Below are positions 12,886 through 22,849 of a stretch of 64,000 nt of DNA, in pieces; the stretch's first letter is position 1, and every line of letters starts with the position of its first letter. The notes under the pieces are model-generated. The model worked only from the letters and a program-made list of their open reading frames with translations. It was not told the DNA's origin and searched no databases. The DNA is from Angiostrongylus vasorum (lineage: Eukaryota > Nematoda > Chromadorea > Rhabditida > Metastrongylidae), in NCBI GenBank assembly GCA_018806985.1, contig JADANN010000432.1:124001-188000 (forward strand), in the 5' to 3' direction. A program made the translations under genes and the position numbers.

Positions 12886-13037
12886 GGGCTATGAATGCGT
12901 CGTTTTCTTGTTCAGCAATCGCGAGGTTGTTAAACAGCATACATTTACTTCCAAAGAAAAACACAATACACTACAACAGTAGCTGACTTTCGGCAGCATC
13001 GCCTTCTTCAGAGCTTGGAAGGGTATACTGATATACA
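12886..13037 (-). repeat. Left inverted terminal repeat of the Penelope-derived unit
   Basis: Reverse complement of 13,860-14,011 with a few substitutions and small indels. A related sequence occurs alone at 5,985-6,225. Confidence 0.8.
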
Positions 13038-13690
13038 ATGGCGATCGCGGAAGAATCGCGCGACTTGGCTCGGCAAATAGCCATCTCCAATAGCTACGAA
13101 ATGGTTACCGCACGAGATAAGTTTAGAAGGAGGGCGGCGCGCCGAAACGAAACACTTGGCCAAAAGAAAGTCCCGTTTATGTTGCTCTTTGTTGGCGATG
13201 AAGTAAGCATAGCTATTAAACGAAAGGCAGGTCTAGAGGAATCGGTAGCAATAGTTGAAATCCCACCCGATACTCTTTGTCGTCAGCTGGTTCGTAACCG
13301 CTTATATGACCGTCTATGTGAAACATGAATTTACCCTTTTGGCAGGGACGGTGACTGCATGAATTCGGGTACGGTATACCTGATATCTTGTAAGACTTGC
13401 GAATATTGAGGAAATGGGCAGATAATTTTGTATCCGTATAAAAGAGCACCTAGATGGCAAACGAAAAACAAGACAAAGTACCCCACTAGGCACGCATAGG
13501 ATACAAAAAGCACAGCGGGGACGATTTTGAAGTAAAAGTCAATATCCTTGCGCAGGAGACTAAAACACCAGCGCGAAAACTTCTTGAGGCTTTTTGGATA
13601 AGTGCCAAAAACCTACAATGAATAGCAGGGATGAATGCCCAGAGGTCATACGCGACCTGACCCCGTATGTTCGCATCAATTTTGATGTGG
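13038..13690 (+). pseudogene. Penelope-like element C-terminal fragment (GIY-YIG endonuclease), broken
   Basis: The readable frame runs from 13,038 to 13,328 and ends in a stop. The next piece, about 13,330-13,410, continues the family sequence with 'GRDGDCM' and then 'VYLISC', the GIY half of a GIY-YIG nuclease. The YIG half is destroyed. Further downstream (to ~13,690) matching sequence continues through several frames. The intact-frame counterpart at 42,742-43,107 shares the 'KKVPFML' and 'RLYDR' segments. In active Penelope-like elements this domain nicks target DNA for reverse transcription. Here it cannot be functional. Confidence 0.8.
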
Positions 13691-13859
13691 GATGGTGCAG
13701 TCATCAACATTATGCGACTATAATCAGCTGTTCTAATCTCCCTCATTGGAAAGGCACGTAAAAAAAGCGGCGAGTTTTTTCGAGAAGCTGTTGACCATGT
13801 AATTACCATAGAGTTTTTCGTCTTTTTCTAAGCGTTATTGAAGCGTTTGGCTTAATAAA

Positions 13860-14011
13860 TTGTATGTCAGTATACCCTTCCAGACTCTAAAGAAGGCGAT
13901 ACTGCCGAAACGTCAGCCACTGTTGTACTGTATTGTGTGTTTTTCTATGGAAGTAAATGTATGCTGTTCAACAACGTCGCGATTGGTGAACAAGAAAACA
14001 ACGCATTCATG
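13860..14011 (+). repeat. Right inverted terminal repeat of the Penelope-derived unit
   Basis: Partner of 12,886-13,037. It contains the hammerhead-like motif at 13,885-13,917 in plus orientation. The frame starting at 13,860 is a by-product of this repeat. Confidence 0.8.
13885..13917 (+). other. Hammerhead-like hairpin motif (self-cleavage doubtful)
   Basis: The order is CTAAAGA, GGC, loop, GCC, GAAAC, GTCAGC; the related copy at 6,064-6,099 (minus) has CTGAAGA at the first position. This resembles a hammerhead core (CUGANGA, stem II, GAAA, then a UC cleavage site). Flanking bases 'ggct' and 'agct' in the 6,064 copy could form stem I. There is no room for a loop on stem III, so a complete single-unit ribozyme is unlikely. 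Penelope-like terminal repeats are known to carry hammerhead motifs, which is why I note it. Confidence 0.35.
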
Positions 14012-14194
14012 TTCCATTGCCGAGGTTGATAGAAAGTCGATCCTGGGTCCTGGGAACTAACACAAGGGCTATTTCTTTATGTCATAGGTGTGGTTGCAAT
14101 TCCTTCCTTCGTCGCAAAATGCAGCAAACAAGATTTCTACGCTACAAAAGGATTTTAATCGCTGCAAAATGTCAAGGCCTCCCAACGGTTTAGC

Positions 14195-14560
14195 GCCTCA
14201 TCGTGGCTGCGAGGTGTTCCTGGGTGTCCGACTGCGATGTACAGCGTGCGGATTCGTCCTCCCGGCAGGGTCTCCCTAGCTGAGGAGTCCAGCGTTTCCA
14301 TCAGGAAGCCTAGCTAAGAGTAAACCAATACCACGTTTCAGCACCGTCTGGTATCAAAGTCGCATGGTGGTAAATCTCCCTCTGATCCAAAAAGGCTGCG
14401 ACTGCTTGTCGTGGTGACGACCTGGGGGCAGACTTTGACCAGACTGTCTTCAGGGTTCCAGGGAACCACAATGGCTTAACCAGCAAATCTCCGAAAAATG
14501 GTGATTATGCTGGGTCCCGCACAACTAGTGATGACGGGCCGTTCAAGTATCAACTAAGTA
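14195..14560 (+). repeat. Dispersed repeat E, copy 1
   Basis: It is an inverted counterpart of 58,660-59,020. Shared blocks include 'ggttccagggaaccac', 'aaccagcaaatctcc' and a 'cgaggt...ctcagctgagg'-like part. It is G+C-richer than its surroundings and has no intact frame. Confidence 0.65.
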
Positions 14561-15680
14561 AAATGTTCGGGCAATAGACATGTGGTGCTACCAGCGTGGC
14601 ATTGTGACGACGTGTACGGCTTAGGCTGGAGCACATTGCCCACTCAACAAAATACTCATCGGAATACAAATCATGAAGCCGTTCTTGACAGGGATCGTTG
14701 TCACTGGTGGCTTCGAAATGTCAACTTTGTACTTCAACAATTCTCTGCTCGTTCAAGAGAATCGCCAGCAATAAGGAAATCTAAACGTGATTCATTTAAA
14801 AGTTACGGCCTTACACAGGTTGCATGGATCTGTACAGAAATATAGTATTCCATAGCAGTGTAGAAGATACCTTCGATTAAGTGATGAACTGTATAGCATA
14901 TCTCGACATCTCAAGTCCATTCACTCCCACAGTTACGGAGCATGCTGTGAAACCATTCAACGTTGAAAACAATTCTTTGGCGACACAAACATTTCCATAG
15001 AATAAGACATCACATACTAGCCGGATCCCAGCACCTCCTTCATTCGATAGCTCTCGTCATATTCATCACCTTCGAAGACCACTGAGCATGCCCGCAGGGT
15101 TCTCTTGCTACTTAAGTATTTCTGATCCCTCATGAATGTTGTTGAATGTATGTTCGTTCTCTCTGGAATCGTAGGATAGTCGCGCCAAGCAGTCCTCTTT
15201 TGCGGATAGGAGAGAGCTCCCCAGACAAGTCTCACAAGAATTCTAGACCTCAGAGGAATACGAGGCTTAGTTGGCTTAATGCGGGTATTAGATAGCACCA
15301 CACCGCACTACTTACGAGTCACATACAAACTCATTTAAAAGTAAAAAAAATCACCTTTTCAGAACCAGTATTTCCCGAATCCGCTTTGTTACCTTCTCCA
15401 TGGATATTTGAGTAAACAGTTCTCTTCAGAAGGAGATAAACAAGCCAAGAATTCTTATACTGCACTAGCAAGCTACAACTTTGTTGAAAGAACACATACA
15501 CAACTGACACTGGGACCTCATTGTACATGTCATACACTAAAACTATAAGAAATGGTGCTACTAAGACGCACTGTATAACGTGATGGGTAGCAACAATTCG
15601 CATAACAATACAAGAATTCTTTGAGAATATATTACCGTGGAATAAATACATTAAATAATAACGGCCAGTGTACACTTGTA
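14561..15680. other. No gene recognised; downstream flank of the sdhb-like locus
   Basis: Frames at 14,582-14,845 (plus), 15,017-15,301 and 15,331-15,675 (minus) show no known domains. The last lies just past the stop of the sdhb-like locus and is probably its 3' flank. Confidence 0.45.
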
Positions 15681-15681
15681 C

Positions 15682-15771
15682 TTAAAACTTCGCTGGTTCC
15701 GGTGCCGGCTTCGTTTTCATGCCAGTCAGAAGCGACTTTATCTCGCCGATAGCCTTCGCTGGATTCAGGTT
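15682..15771 (-). pseudogene. sdhb: sdhb-like exon 7 (C-terminus)
   Basis: It is preceded by an acceptor 'gttttgcag'. It encodes NLNPAKAIGEIKSLLTG and a Lys/Pro-rich tail ending in a stop at 15,682-15,684. On its own it is fully intact, and it agrees with the conserved SDHB C-terminus. Confidence 0.88.
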
Positions 15772-16287
15772 CTGCAAAACAGTAATGATTCATACGAGCT
15801 CTTTAAACGTTAATTTTGATAGAACAGGAGCCCAACGTGCACAAACCAATGCTTTTTTCCAAGGCAGTGGCCAGAATTTAGCATTATATGAATGAAAGAA
15901 GGTAAATCAATTGCCAAACTTTTTTCTATAGCTACAAGAGAAAAAACTCAATACGTAAACCTCAACAGAATAATCTAGCCCAATCTGATCGACGCAGCAT
16001 GAGGGCGCGTTGAAACGATCACATCACCACTGCCTTTTTACCACTTCCACAAATTATTTCTGATATTGATTTCAGATACATTAAGCGGCTAATACTATTC
16101 TAATTTCCACCATCAGCAAGTTGCCTACTTTGACTTTTTTAGTGAATGAACTGGAAATCCACCTGATGAGATGCCTCAAATAATCACCCTCTATTATTTT
16201 ATTAAATCTGCATACACTATAGGAAATTAAATAAGTAGAACTTTTGGAAGTGTTAAGATCTATTCGTCAGAAAATGTGGCACCTTAC

Positions 16288-16383
16288 CTTAGGACATGTC
16301 TTCGTGCAATTCATGATAGTGTGACATTTGAAGGCGGAGAAAGAGTCATGCATACGGTGAAGACGTTGGAGTCTATGATCAAT
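16288..16383 (-). pseudogene. sdhb: sdhb-like exon 6, with 19-base deletion
   Basis: It encodes [14 protein letters not shown], with cysteines that ligate the [3Fe-4S] and [4Fe-4S] clusters, between a 'tttcag' acceptor and a 'gtaagg' donor. Compared with 56,321-56,435 it lacks 19 bases coding the Asp-Asp-Tyr segment, which shifts the frame. A Trp-to-Leu change (tgg to ttg) lies just before the deletion. Confidence 0.88.
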
Positions 16384-17189
16384 CTGAAATACACTGTTGC
16401 TTAAGAAACAAGATTTGAGCGCCGAAGCTGGACAACTATATGTGCAAACTTCTAAGTCAATTATTCCCATAACCTCCATCGAGAAACTAGGAACCTGAAT
16501 TTCAATCGCACGTTTTTTCACACATTCACCGTCTTCAATAAGCCTTCCACTCATTAATGGAGGCCAACCGAATAGTGGGTCATTGGTTTAAATTGGTGAT
16601 GAATGTGCAACTTTGAAGTTGAAAAAAAAGCCTTTTGATTTAACTAAGATCTTTGTTTTAGATCTTTCATCCCCACTTATCCATTCACTTTTTTTCCAAT
16701 TTGAAATCTTTTATTTTGCATCTTTTAACGTGGGAAATGCACACTACCAATCCATTGAAACATTCTGCGGTTGGTCTCGATCACTAATAACAAAGAAAGG
16801 AAAATTCAAAGAAAACGGTGACTGTCTAAAGAAGAGGTTGCGATTGAAATGAGGTTTCGTGACTTTCTGTAGCAGTCATGAGAGCTTCTGAATGTGCATA
16901 TCAACTTGACCTTTCCAAGCTCTAAAAAAGGCGAAATCCACCGAAACGTTACCTATCGCGAAATGAACACTGTAGTAACAACCTCGTGTCTGCTCATCCA
17001 GAAACAGCAAATTCTTGCTGAAAATTTTGGACAATTCGAAATCAAAGCTACGTTTCCAAGGCAACGAATTCGCACCGAAATGACCCTAACACTGAAATGG
17101 ACTGCTACAGAAATTGAATCAAACTAAAATTTGTCTAAATTTGAAGGCATATGGAAACGTTTCTTCTTAATGTACAACTTTTATCTACT

Positions 17190-17350
17190 GCTCATTATTT
17201 TTACACCAGGATATTATGCGAAATACAATACACAATCAACTATAATTATGTTGACATATTTGCAAAATTTGGACCTCAGGCCAAATCGAACCGCGATTAC
17301 TCTTTCCGGGGTTTCAAGTGTTACGCACCTTCGTTAAAAGACCGTTCTTT
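17190..17350 (-). repeat. SINE-like repeat family 2, minus orientation
   Basis: On the minus strand it has a B-box-like 'cggttcgatttggcc' downstream of a 'ccccggaaagagtaatcg' block, then 'aaattttgcaaatatgtc'. The same order recurs at 17,365, 17,670, 35,210, 42,245, 42,545 and 58,480. It lies in intron 5 of the sdhb-like locus. Confidence 0.55.
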
Positions 17351-17364
17351 AAGCCACCGTTAAA

Positions 17365-17640
17365 AAGAATGGCTGAAAGGCAGAATGAGGGCCTCAGTGG
17401 TGTCGTGGGTAACGCGCAACACATAAGCCCCCGGAAAAAGTAATCGCTGTTCGATCTGGCCTTGAGTCCAAGTTTTGCAAATATCTCAGCATCACTGTGG
17501 TTGTGTTCCAAATAATACCATGTCGTGAAAAAATGAGCAGCGGATAAAAGTGAAGCATTGTGATTTCGAATATAGCCTCAGCTTAACTGGGAGCAATGCC
17601 GATTTGTGCTCCCCAGATCACACCCGTTGACGGGCGAATG
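17365..17640 (+). repeat. SINE-like repeat family 2, plus orientation
   Basis: The order is 'cagtggtgtcgtgggt' (possible A box), 'cccccggaaaaagtaatcg', 'tgttcgatctggcc' (B-box-like), then 'gttttgcaaatatctcagca' and 'gtggttgtgttcc'. A further body contains 'cagatcacacccgttgac'. It resembles a tRNA-headed SINE, but the A box is weaker than in family 1. Confidence 0.55.
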
Positions 17641-17669
17641 CTGATGGCACCGTTAGGGTAAAAAGACTG

Positions 17670-17830
17670 CTTAGACGAAAGGCAGAACGAAGGTCTCAGT
17701 GGTGTCTTGCGTAATAAACAAGCCGCCGGCAAGAGTAATCGCGATTCCATCTGGCATGGCGTTCAAGTTATGCGAATATCTCAACATCACTGTGGTTGTG
17801 TTCCAAATATTGTCGCTTCTTCTCAATTAC
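17670..17830 (+). repeat. SINE-like repeat family 2, diverged copy
   Basis: It repeats the order of the copy at 17,365 with substitutions: 'cagtggtgtcttgcgt', 'gccggcaagagtaatcg', 'atatctcaacatcactgtgg'. The three copies form a cluster in intron 5 of the sdhb-like locus. Confidence 0.5.
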
Positions 17831-18003
17831 AAATGAAGCAAACGGATTTTCTCCACCAATGCAAATATGTGGCAAAAGAAGCAACCAACAAGAAAATGAC
17901 CCCTGTACGACCCAGACGGCCACTCCGGCGTCCTTCGAACGTATGAAGAGTAAACGACTCACGTCAGATTGCATCTTTTAAAAAGAGTTTGTAACCCATG
18001 CAC

Positions 18004-18112
18004 CTGTAAACCCGCAACAGCACAGCTAGTCTCAGATATCTGTCGGCGTTCCACCAATACGAAGGAAACCTGCCGAGCAGCAAGCGCACAAAATACATTC
18101 GTACAGTCCATC
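18004..18112 (-). pseudogene. sdhb: sdhb-like exon 5, frameshift in cluster motif
   Basis: The acceptor is 'attctag'. It encodes DGLYECILCACCS, then a one-base loss destroys the following Cys-Pro, and SYWWNADRYL continues in another frame to V-Y-R at a 'gtgcat' donor. The missing cysteine would ligate an iron-sulfur cluster. Confidence 0.85.
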
Positions 18113-18226
18113 CTAGAATAAAACTGAATACGCTACACCTTTCCAATTACAATTAATTGATTACCACTCCCATTGACAAGGGATAGCCAAATTTCTTTGA
18201 TGTATCAAAAATATGTCGCAATGCAT

Positions 18227-18355
18227 CAATGCTTCACTCTCTTTTACACTCTGAAATAGTTGCTTTTCACCTAAAGTAAGACTTGATTTCCTTTGAAGCC
18301 ATGGCTGAATTGATCTGTACTGCTCGAAAAACAGGTGCAAATCAGGAACGAGATC
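18227..18355 (-). pseudogene. sdhb: sdhb-like exon 4, donor not found
   Basis: The acceptor is 'tttttag'. It encodes DLVPDLHLFFEQYRSIQPWL and then TLGEKQLFQSV, matching the family order. No GT donor is visible where the exon should end near 18,227. Confidence 0.75.
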
Positions 18356-18427
18356 CTAAAAACAGCTGCGACTTTTAAAAAAGGTGACATTTGTTGAGGT
18401 AGATACCAAAACATTTTTCTACCTCAC

Positions 18428-18552
18428 TTTGACAACGAACATGTGAGGAAGAGGGTAAATCGTAGTCGATTTACTCGTTTCAGGATCAATTCTGCGCGTA
18501 CAGGCTAGAGTGTTTTCTCCGCTAATGTTCATCGCACATGATCCACATATCC
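18428..18552 (-). pseudogene. sdhb: sdhb-like exon 3
   Basis: The acceptor is 'tgttccag'. It encodes [17 protein letters not shown] and then [11 protein letters not shown], ending at a 'gtgagg' donor. The split glycine codon joins exon 2 in frame and preserves the [2Fe-2S] cysteines. Confidence 0.85.
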
Positions 18553-19559
18553 CTGGAACACGCTGTAAAAAATATTTGACTTTTTAGGTAGTCTAAAAAT
18601 AGCATATTTCAGCATGTTAGTTGCATATTTCGTTCTAATCAATTGAAGGTTTATTGGTTTATTAGTTACAAACCTAGGCTATGTAAGGAGATAGTACTCC
18701 AAGGATTTCATCCGGATCTTAAACGTTAACTAATCCGCAACTAGGTCAAGCTGTTCATACACGGCTTGTACTATCCTATGGAAACATTTGAAGCACGGAG
18801 TCGGCTTTGAAACAAAACTCTGCAACAGAGAAGAACAGAAATTATTAATGGTAAAGACTAATCATAAAGGCATCAACAATAAATGTGAACACATAATAAG
18901 GTAAAATTTTTACTAATAGTGCCAGGACAACAACTACTTTCATGTAAACACCATTCCTCTCTTCAGTGCAACATATAAACTTGGATTAAAACAAGTTACG
19001 TAACAGATTTCGAATGGAACTTCAATGTCTTATCGGAGGTTTATGAAAACATTGATAACATTGTGACATCTTCCCACTGATAAACATATACAATACGTAT
19101 CTATTTGTCGCGAGTGACCAAAGAATGTGATGATCAACAAAGGTTTTGGTCTCAACAGTCAGCAAATGATTCAACCCCTACACGAACTAAAGATTCATAA
19201 ATTCCAAGCAACTGTGCGTTTACCAATCAGGTTTGAAACTAAAGACACAGCTCAAGCTACCAGCAGAAAATTTTATAAACTTCCAAATTAAACTGTATTC
19301 GGAAACTATACATACTACCGTGACGCCGACACCTACCAAGGAAAGAATACGAGATTTTAGCGCGGATAAGGAGGCATTTTAACGACAGAGTCGATATTGG
19401 GTTATTCGGAAATTAACGCATGATCAGTAATCCTACCCCTCTTGAATGTTATGGTAATTATTCTTCTATTTTCTTCAAATACTACTCTATTTAAAGCAGT
19501 TTCCCTACGTTTGATTGATTACATAAATTGTGCTTTCGACAAACTCTAAACGTTAGAAT

Positions 19560-20160
19560 TTCAGATGTCAAAACGGCAATCTCGACAAACCTACTTCTGC
19601 CAATTCGAACTCGAATGCCTGAGGCGCAAGGGTTCGCAAAGTTATGACGTATGGGGTCAAGAAAAATTAGTTAACGAATGAACAATTCAACAGTGGTTTG
19701 CAAAATTTCGTCGTGGCGAATTCGACATTAAAGATGAGAAAGGTCGCGGATCGCTATTGGCGACAATGAACTCAAGGATATGGGTGGAAGCAAAGACAGG
19801 CAGTAGCCTCCAGGAAAATGCACAAGAACTCACTGTAGGCAATTCATCTCTTTCGAAATATCTGTAGATGACTAAGAAGACGAAGGAGCTCGAAAAATAC
19901 ATGCCGTACAAATACCACGATTCTTCTCTACTATAAGGCCGCTCCACATGTCATTCAAAACGGTAACTGCAAAGGTTGAACTAGCCTTGCTACGAAAGTT
20001 TTTCATATACCACACTAACTGGACTTCTTGCCTAGCGACTACCACTTCTCGACAACTTCTTGTACGAGAAATTCTTCAGAAACTAAACTGAGGCCGAGAC
20101 TGCCTCTGCCGACTTCATCGCCTCCAAAGCTCCAGAGTTTCAGACAAAAGAAAAAAAAAA
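19560..20160 (+). mobile_element. Mariner transposase relic, internally deleted
   Basis: The first part (19,565-19,870) contains 'WFAKFRRGEFDIKDEKGRG', the end of a mariner N-terminal DNA-binding region. A later part (about 19,945-20,150) contains remnants of the transposase C-terminus, with a 'PSDYHF' motif and a 'TSSPPKL'-type segment that reads 'DFIASKAPEF' in another frame. The catalytic middle is missing and stops interrupt both parts. It sits in intron 2 of the sdhb-like locus in opposite orientation. A matching relic lies at 57,655-57,840 in the duplicated locus. Confidence 0.7.
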
Positions 20161-21109
20161 CTTACTTCTCACTGGCAAAAATATATACTCTAAATTTTGT
20201 TATTTCAAGTTCAATTAACATAGTTTGTTCCAAGGTGAGATATTATGCTACATTAAATACATTTGGAAATCAAGCATTAATTCCTGAGCAAACTATTACG
20301 TGGAAATCACCATTAGAGGAACAATTTAAAAACAAGTCAACCTAGAAAATTGACCTGCACAAGGATTTCAGTAGAAGTTCTTGGTTTAACCTCTTCAATT
20401 TATGACGAATAATCAGCGCAGGTATCAAGAGTTTTTCCACTTGGCATATCTCTAATTTCTAACATTTATCCGGTAACGGCTAAATTCACGGCGTTTCAGA
20501 CTCGCCGATTTTCTAACATCAGATGAAAATTTCTCGATAACTAGAAGATTTGAGGAGTTGAGAACGTAAAGAAAACATAGAAGGAACTTTGCTCTATCGT
20601 TTCATAGGCATGGATGATATGTGATTCATTAGCTACTATACGTCACCTACTAATTTTACATTTACTATAGTCCATCATGCAAACACACTGTTGTCAGCAT
20701 TTGTGTTTTCAGCTGATGTTTAGGGGATTTCGGTACTTTTTATACCAGCTCATTCCATACCATAACCATCATTAATCAAGGCGTTGCAAGTGAAATAACA
20801 GTCAATTACAAGTCAAATCAGCGGTCAACGAACTCGTCAGAGAAAAGATTCTTTTGCAAACTATTAAGTGTAGATACCAGCTCTCTATAGGCGACAACCG
20901 CCTCGAGGTATTGGATATACTATCGAAAATCACAAGAAACAAGAGAATATTTCGTGCGTCAAGATAAACTGCAGGAAAGAACCCCATCCAAACCTCAAGA
21001 TAGTTCATACTAACCAAAATGCGTTTTATTAACATATCTCATTAATAAAGGCTAATGTAATACACCCAGATCAGCCCAAGATAAAATCATTAATTAACAC
21101 AAAGTAAAC

Positions 21110-21218
21110 CTTCACGGCAGCTCCTTCTGAAGGTGAGAGTGAGATCTATCTCATTTTTGATCTTGACGAAGGCATCCAGAACCATGAATCCACATTCGTT
21201 CAGGTCAACATCATACTT
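21110..21218 (-). pseudogene. sdhb: sdhb-like exon 2
   Basis: The acceptor is 'atttacag'. It encodes [20 protein letters not shown] and then [10 protein letters not shown], ending in a split Gly codon at a 'gtttac' donor. The match to the SDHB ferredoxin domain is strong. Confidence 0.87.
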
Positions 21219-21548
21219 CTGTAAATAAGCTTTTGGTCAAAACTTCATGTGCCATGCAATTCACACATATAAAATTTAGGCAAGCGACTGTAGTCTTCTA
21301 GTGAACATCCGCTTGAGTAATTCTCAGCACTCATTGTTGGAATTTAAGATAAACATGAACTACTACTTTCTAAAGTTTATCTAGATACTCATGCATTCTT
21401 AAGACAAACAACTTTCCTACCTTTTTTGCAGCCCAGAAATAAGATCTCTAAAAATAAGAATTCCCAGTGAAGTGCTTTCAGGAACCTCTCGTACTACTGG
21501 ATCTTGCCAAAAGACTAAATACTAACGATCTAATAAGAAAACACATGC

Positions 21549-21725
21549 CTTCATTTCTGGCTTCGATCCCGATTTATCAGGATTGTAGCGGTAAATTTCA
21601 CAGGTCTTCACACCCTTGTCGGTTGGTTTCGACGACGAGGCAGATGAAGCGGCACGACTTGTAAGCAACACTGCATTTCCACGGCCCAACATCAGCGAGC
21701 GAACTAACATGCTGAAAGTTCCCAT
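21549..21725 (-). pseudogene. sdhb: sdhb-like exon 1 (presequence and start of domain)
   Basis: It encodes 59 residues from ATG at 21,725 (a second Met is at residue 6). A Ser/Ala/Arg-rich presequence is followed by KTCEIYRYNPDKSGSKPEMK. The 3' border would be a GC donor (AAG|GCATGT) in place of GT. Confidence 0.78.
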
Positions 21726-21867
21726 GGTTACTATTTCCAGTTACCATGATACAGTTCAATGTCTATTAACTCGAAATTAAGAAGGATATAAGTCCCTGTC
21801 TACAGAGTTAAAACACTGATAACATGTGTTTAAATCGTCGAACTTACAGGAGATTGACATTCGTATT

Positions 21868-22112
21868 CCTATTCGTCTTCCTCAGAGCCGACGATCCGAG
21901 TCGATGTCCACAGCTCTACGTACTCCCGACGCAGTGTCATGGTCGCTGTAACGAGTTGTATCTTTTCCAATGGAACACCGCTCAAATCAGACGACCTGTT
22001 CAACTGTTCCGCTGGAGAAGATCCAAATCGATACGACGACGAAAACACTACGTCGAGAGTACGTAAAGCTGTGGACATCGACTCAGATCATCGTCTCTGA
22101 GGAAGACAACAA
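21868..22112. repeat. Foldback element with ~110-base arms
   Basis: The left arm begins 'cttcctcagagccgacgat' and its inverted partner ends at 22,112. Both arms carry a 'gtcgatgtccacagct' block and a 'gtactc' block, at roughly 80-85% identity, with a short centre. The two overlapping frames on opposite strands arise from the palindrome. It belongs with 2,771, 34,636 and 45,395. Confidence 0.65.
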
Positions 22113-22599
22113 CGTTGGAACATTAGCCAAATAAAGTCTATCAACCTCGTGCAATCTTAACAATTGAAACACATGTTGATTAGTCACACCGAAGTTAAAG
22201 AGAAGTCGGTTTTCGAGCTACTAACATAATCTAATTAGCTTTGAAGTCATCCGATGTGAAGTTAAAACTGAAACTCGCATTCAACAGAGCTCGTCTTGAA
22301 AACTACCATATGGCGCACAGCATAATTCACAGCACAATAACATACAGTGTACAGCAGATCGAGAATTTTGTCACACTTTTATAATCAAGGGACAAATAAT
22401 ACACAACACTGAAAAAGACAGTTAGGCAGGGCACGTGCAAGAAAGTCATCGAAGAAACAAGCTACTCGATATGGGTAATTTCACAGTCAATTAGTGCAAC
22501 ATTTTTATCACGCTTATAGCGCAAAAAAGTCGAACTGAAACTGGAAATGTACAGTCCCCACAACAAAACCAGCATACTGTACATCAACTAGCTAGCACC

Positions 22600-22848
22600 T
22601 ACGCCTAAAATATTAGTGGATGTAAACACTTGCCATCTTCTGATCCAGTGGACTATAGAAATGGCTTCCTCATCTCCAATGCACTGGAATATCTTATGGA
22701 ATGGCTGTGAAGATTTACGTACACGTAGGACGGCTTATTGGCTTACAAGCGGAATGCACTTTACGTAACGATTCGGTCAAACTACACTCACTGGCAAGTC
22801 AAAGATGTAACCATTCCACCATAAGAGCCCGTCGGTCCACATAAACGT
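22600..22848 (+). repeat. Segment shared with 59,130-59,345
   Basis: Conserved blocks include 'atattagtggat', 'aaacacttgccatc', 'acaagcggaatgcacttta' and 'ccattccaccataagagc'. It is the right-hand end of the older duplicated locus. No gene function was recognised. Confidence 0.75.
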
Positions 22849-22849
22849 A

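Larger units (their letters stand above)
12886..14011 (+). mobile_element. Penelope-derived unit framed by inverted terminal repeats
   Basis: Two ~152-base sequences at 12,886-13,037 and 13,860-14,011 are inverted copies of each other at roughly 90% identity. Both inner ends finish at a 'tatactgatatacaa'-like border. Between them lies only the C-terminal part of a Penelope-like retroelement (linker plus GIY-YIG piece) with stops and frameshifts. Terminal repeats in direct or inverted orientation are a known feature of Penelope-like elements. Because no reverse transcriptase is present, this is a truncated or non-autonomous unit. Confidence 0.7.
15682..21725 (-). pseudogene. sdhb: Succinate dehydrogenase iron-sulfur subunit (SDHB) locus, seven exons, disrupted
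   Basis: In a live gene this protein carries electrons from succinate through [2Fe-2S], [4Fe-4S] and [3Fe-4S] clusters in mitochondrial complex II. Seven exon-like blocks can be read in order on the minus strand: 21,725-21,549; 21,218-21,110; 18,552-18,428; 18,355 to ~18,227; 18,112-18,004; 16,383-16,288; 15,771-15,682. The start region is Arg/Ser-rich and fits a mitochondrial presequence. The [2Fe-2S] ligands (C-R-E-G-I-C-G-S-C) are restored across the exon 2/3 junction. Lesions: exon 1 has a GC donor, exon 4 has no clear donor, exon 5 loses a base inside the Cys-Pro of the cluster motif, and exon 6 lacks 19 bases relative to the copy at 56,321. At least two lesions shift the frame, so I call a pseudogene. 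Introns hold a mariner relic and SINE-like repeats. Confidence 0.85.
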
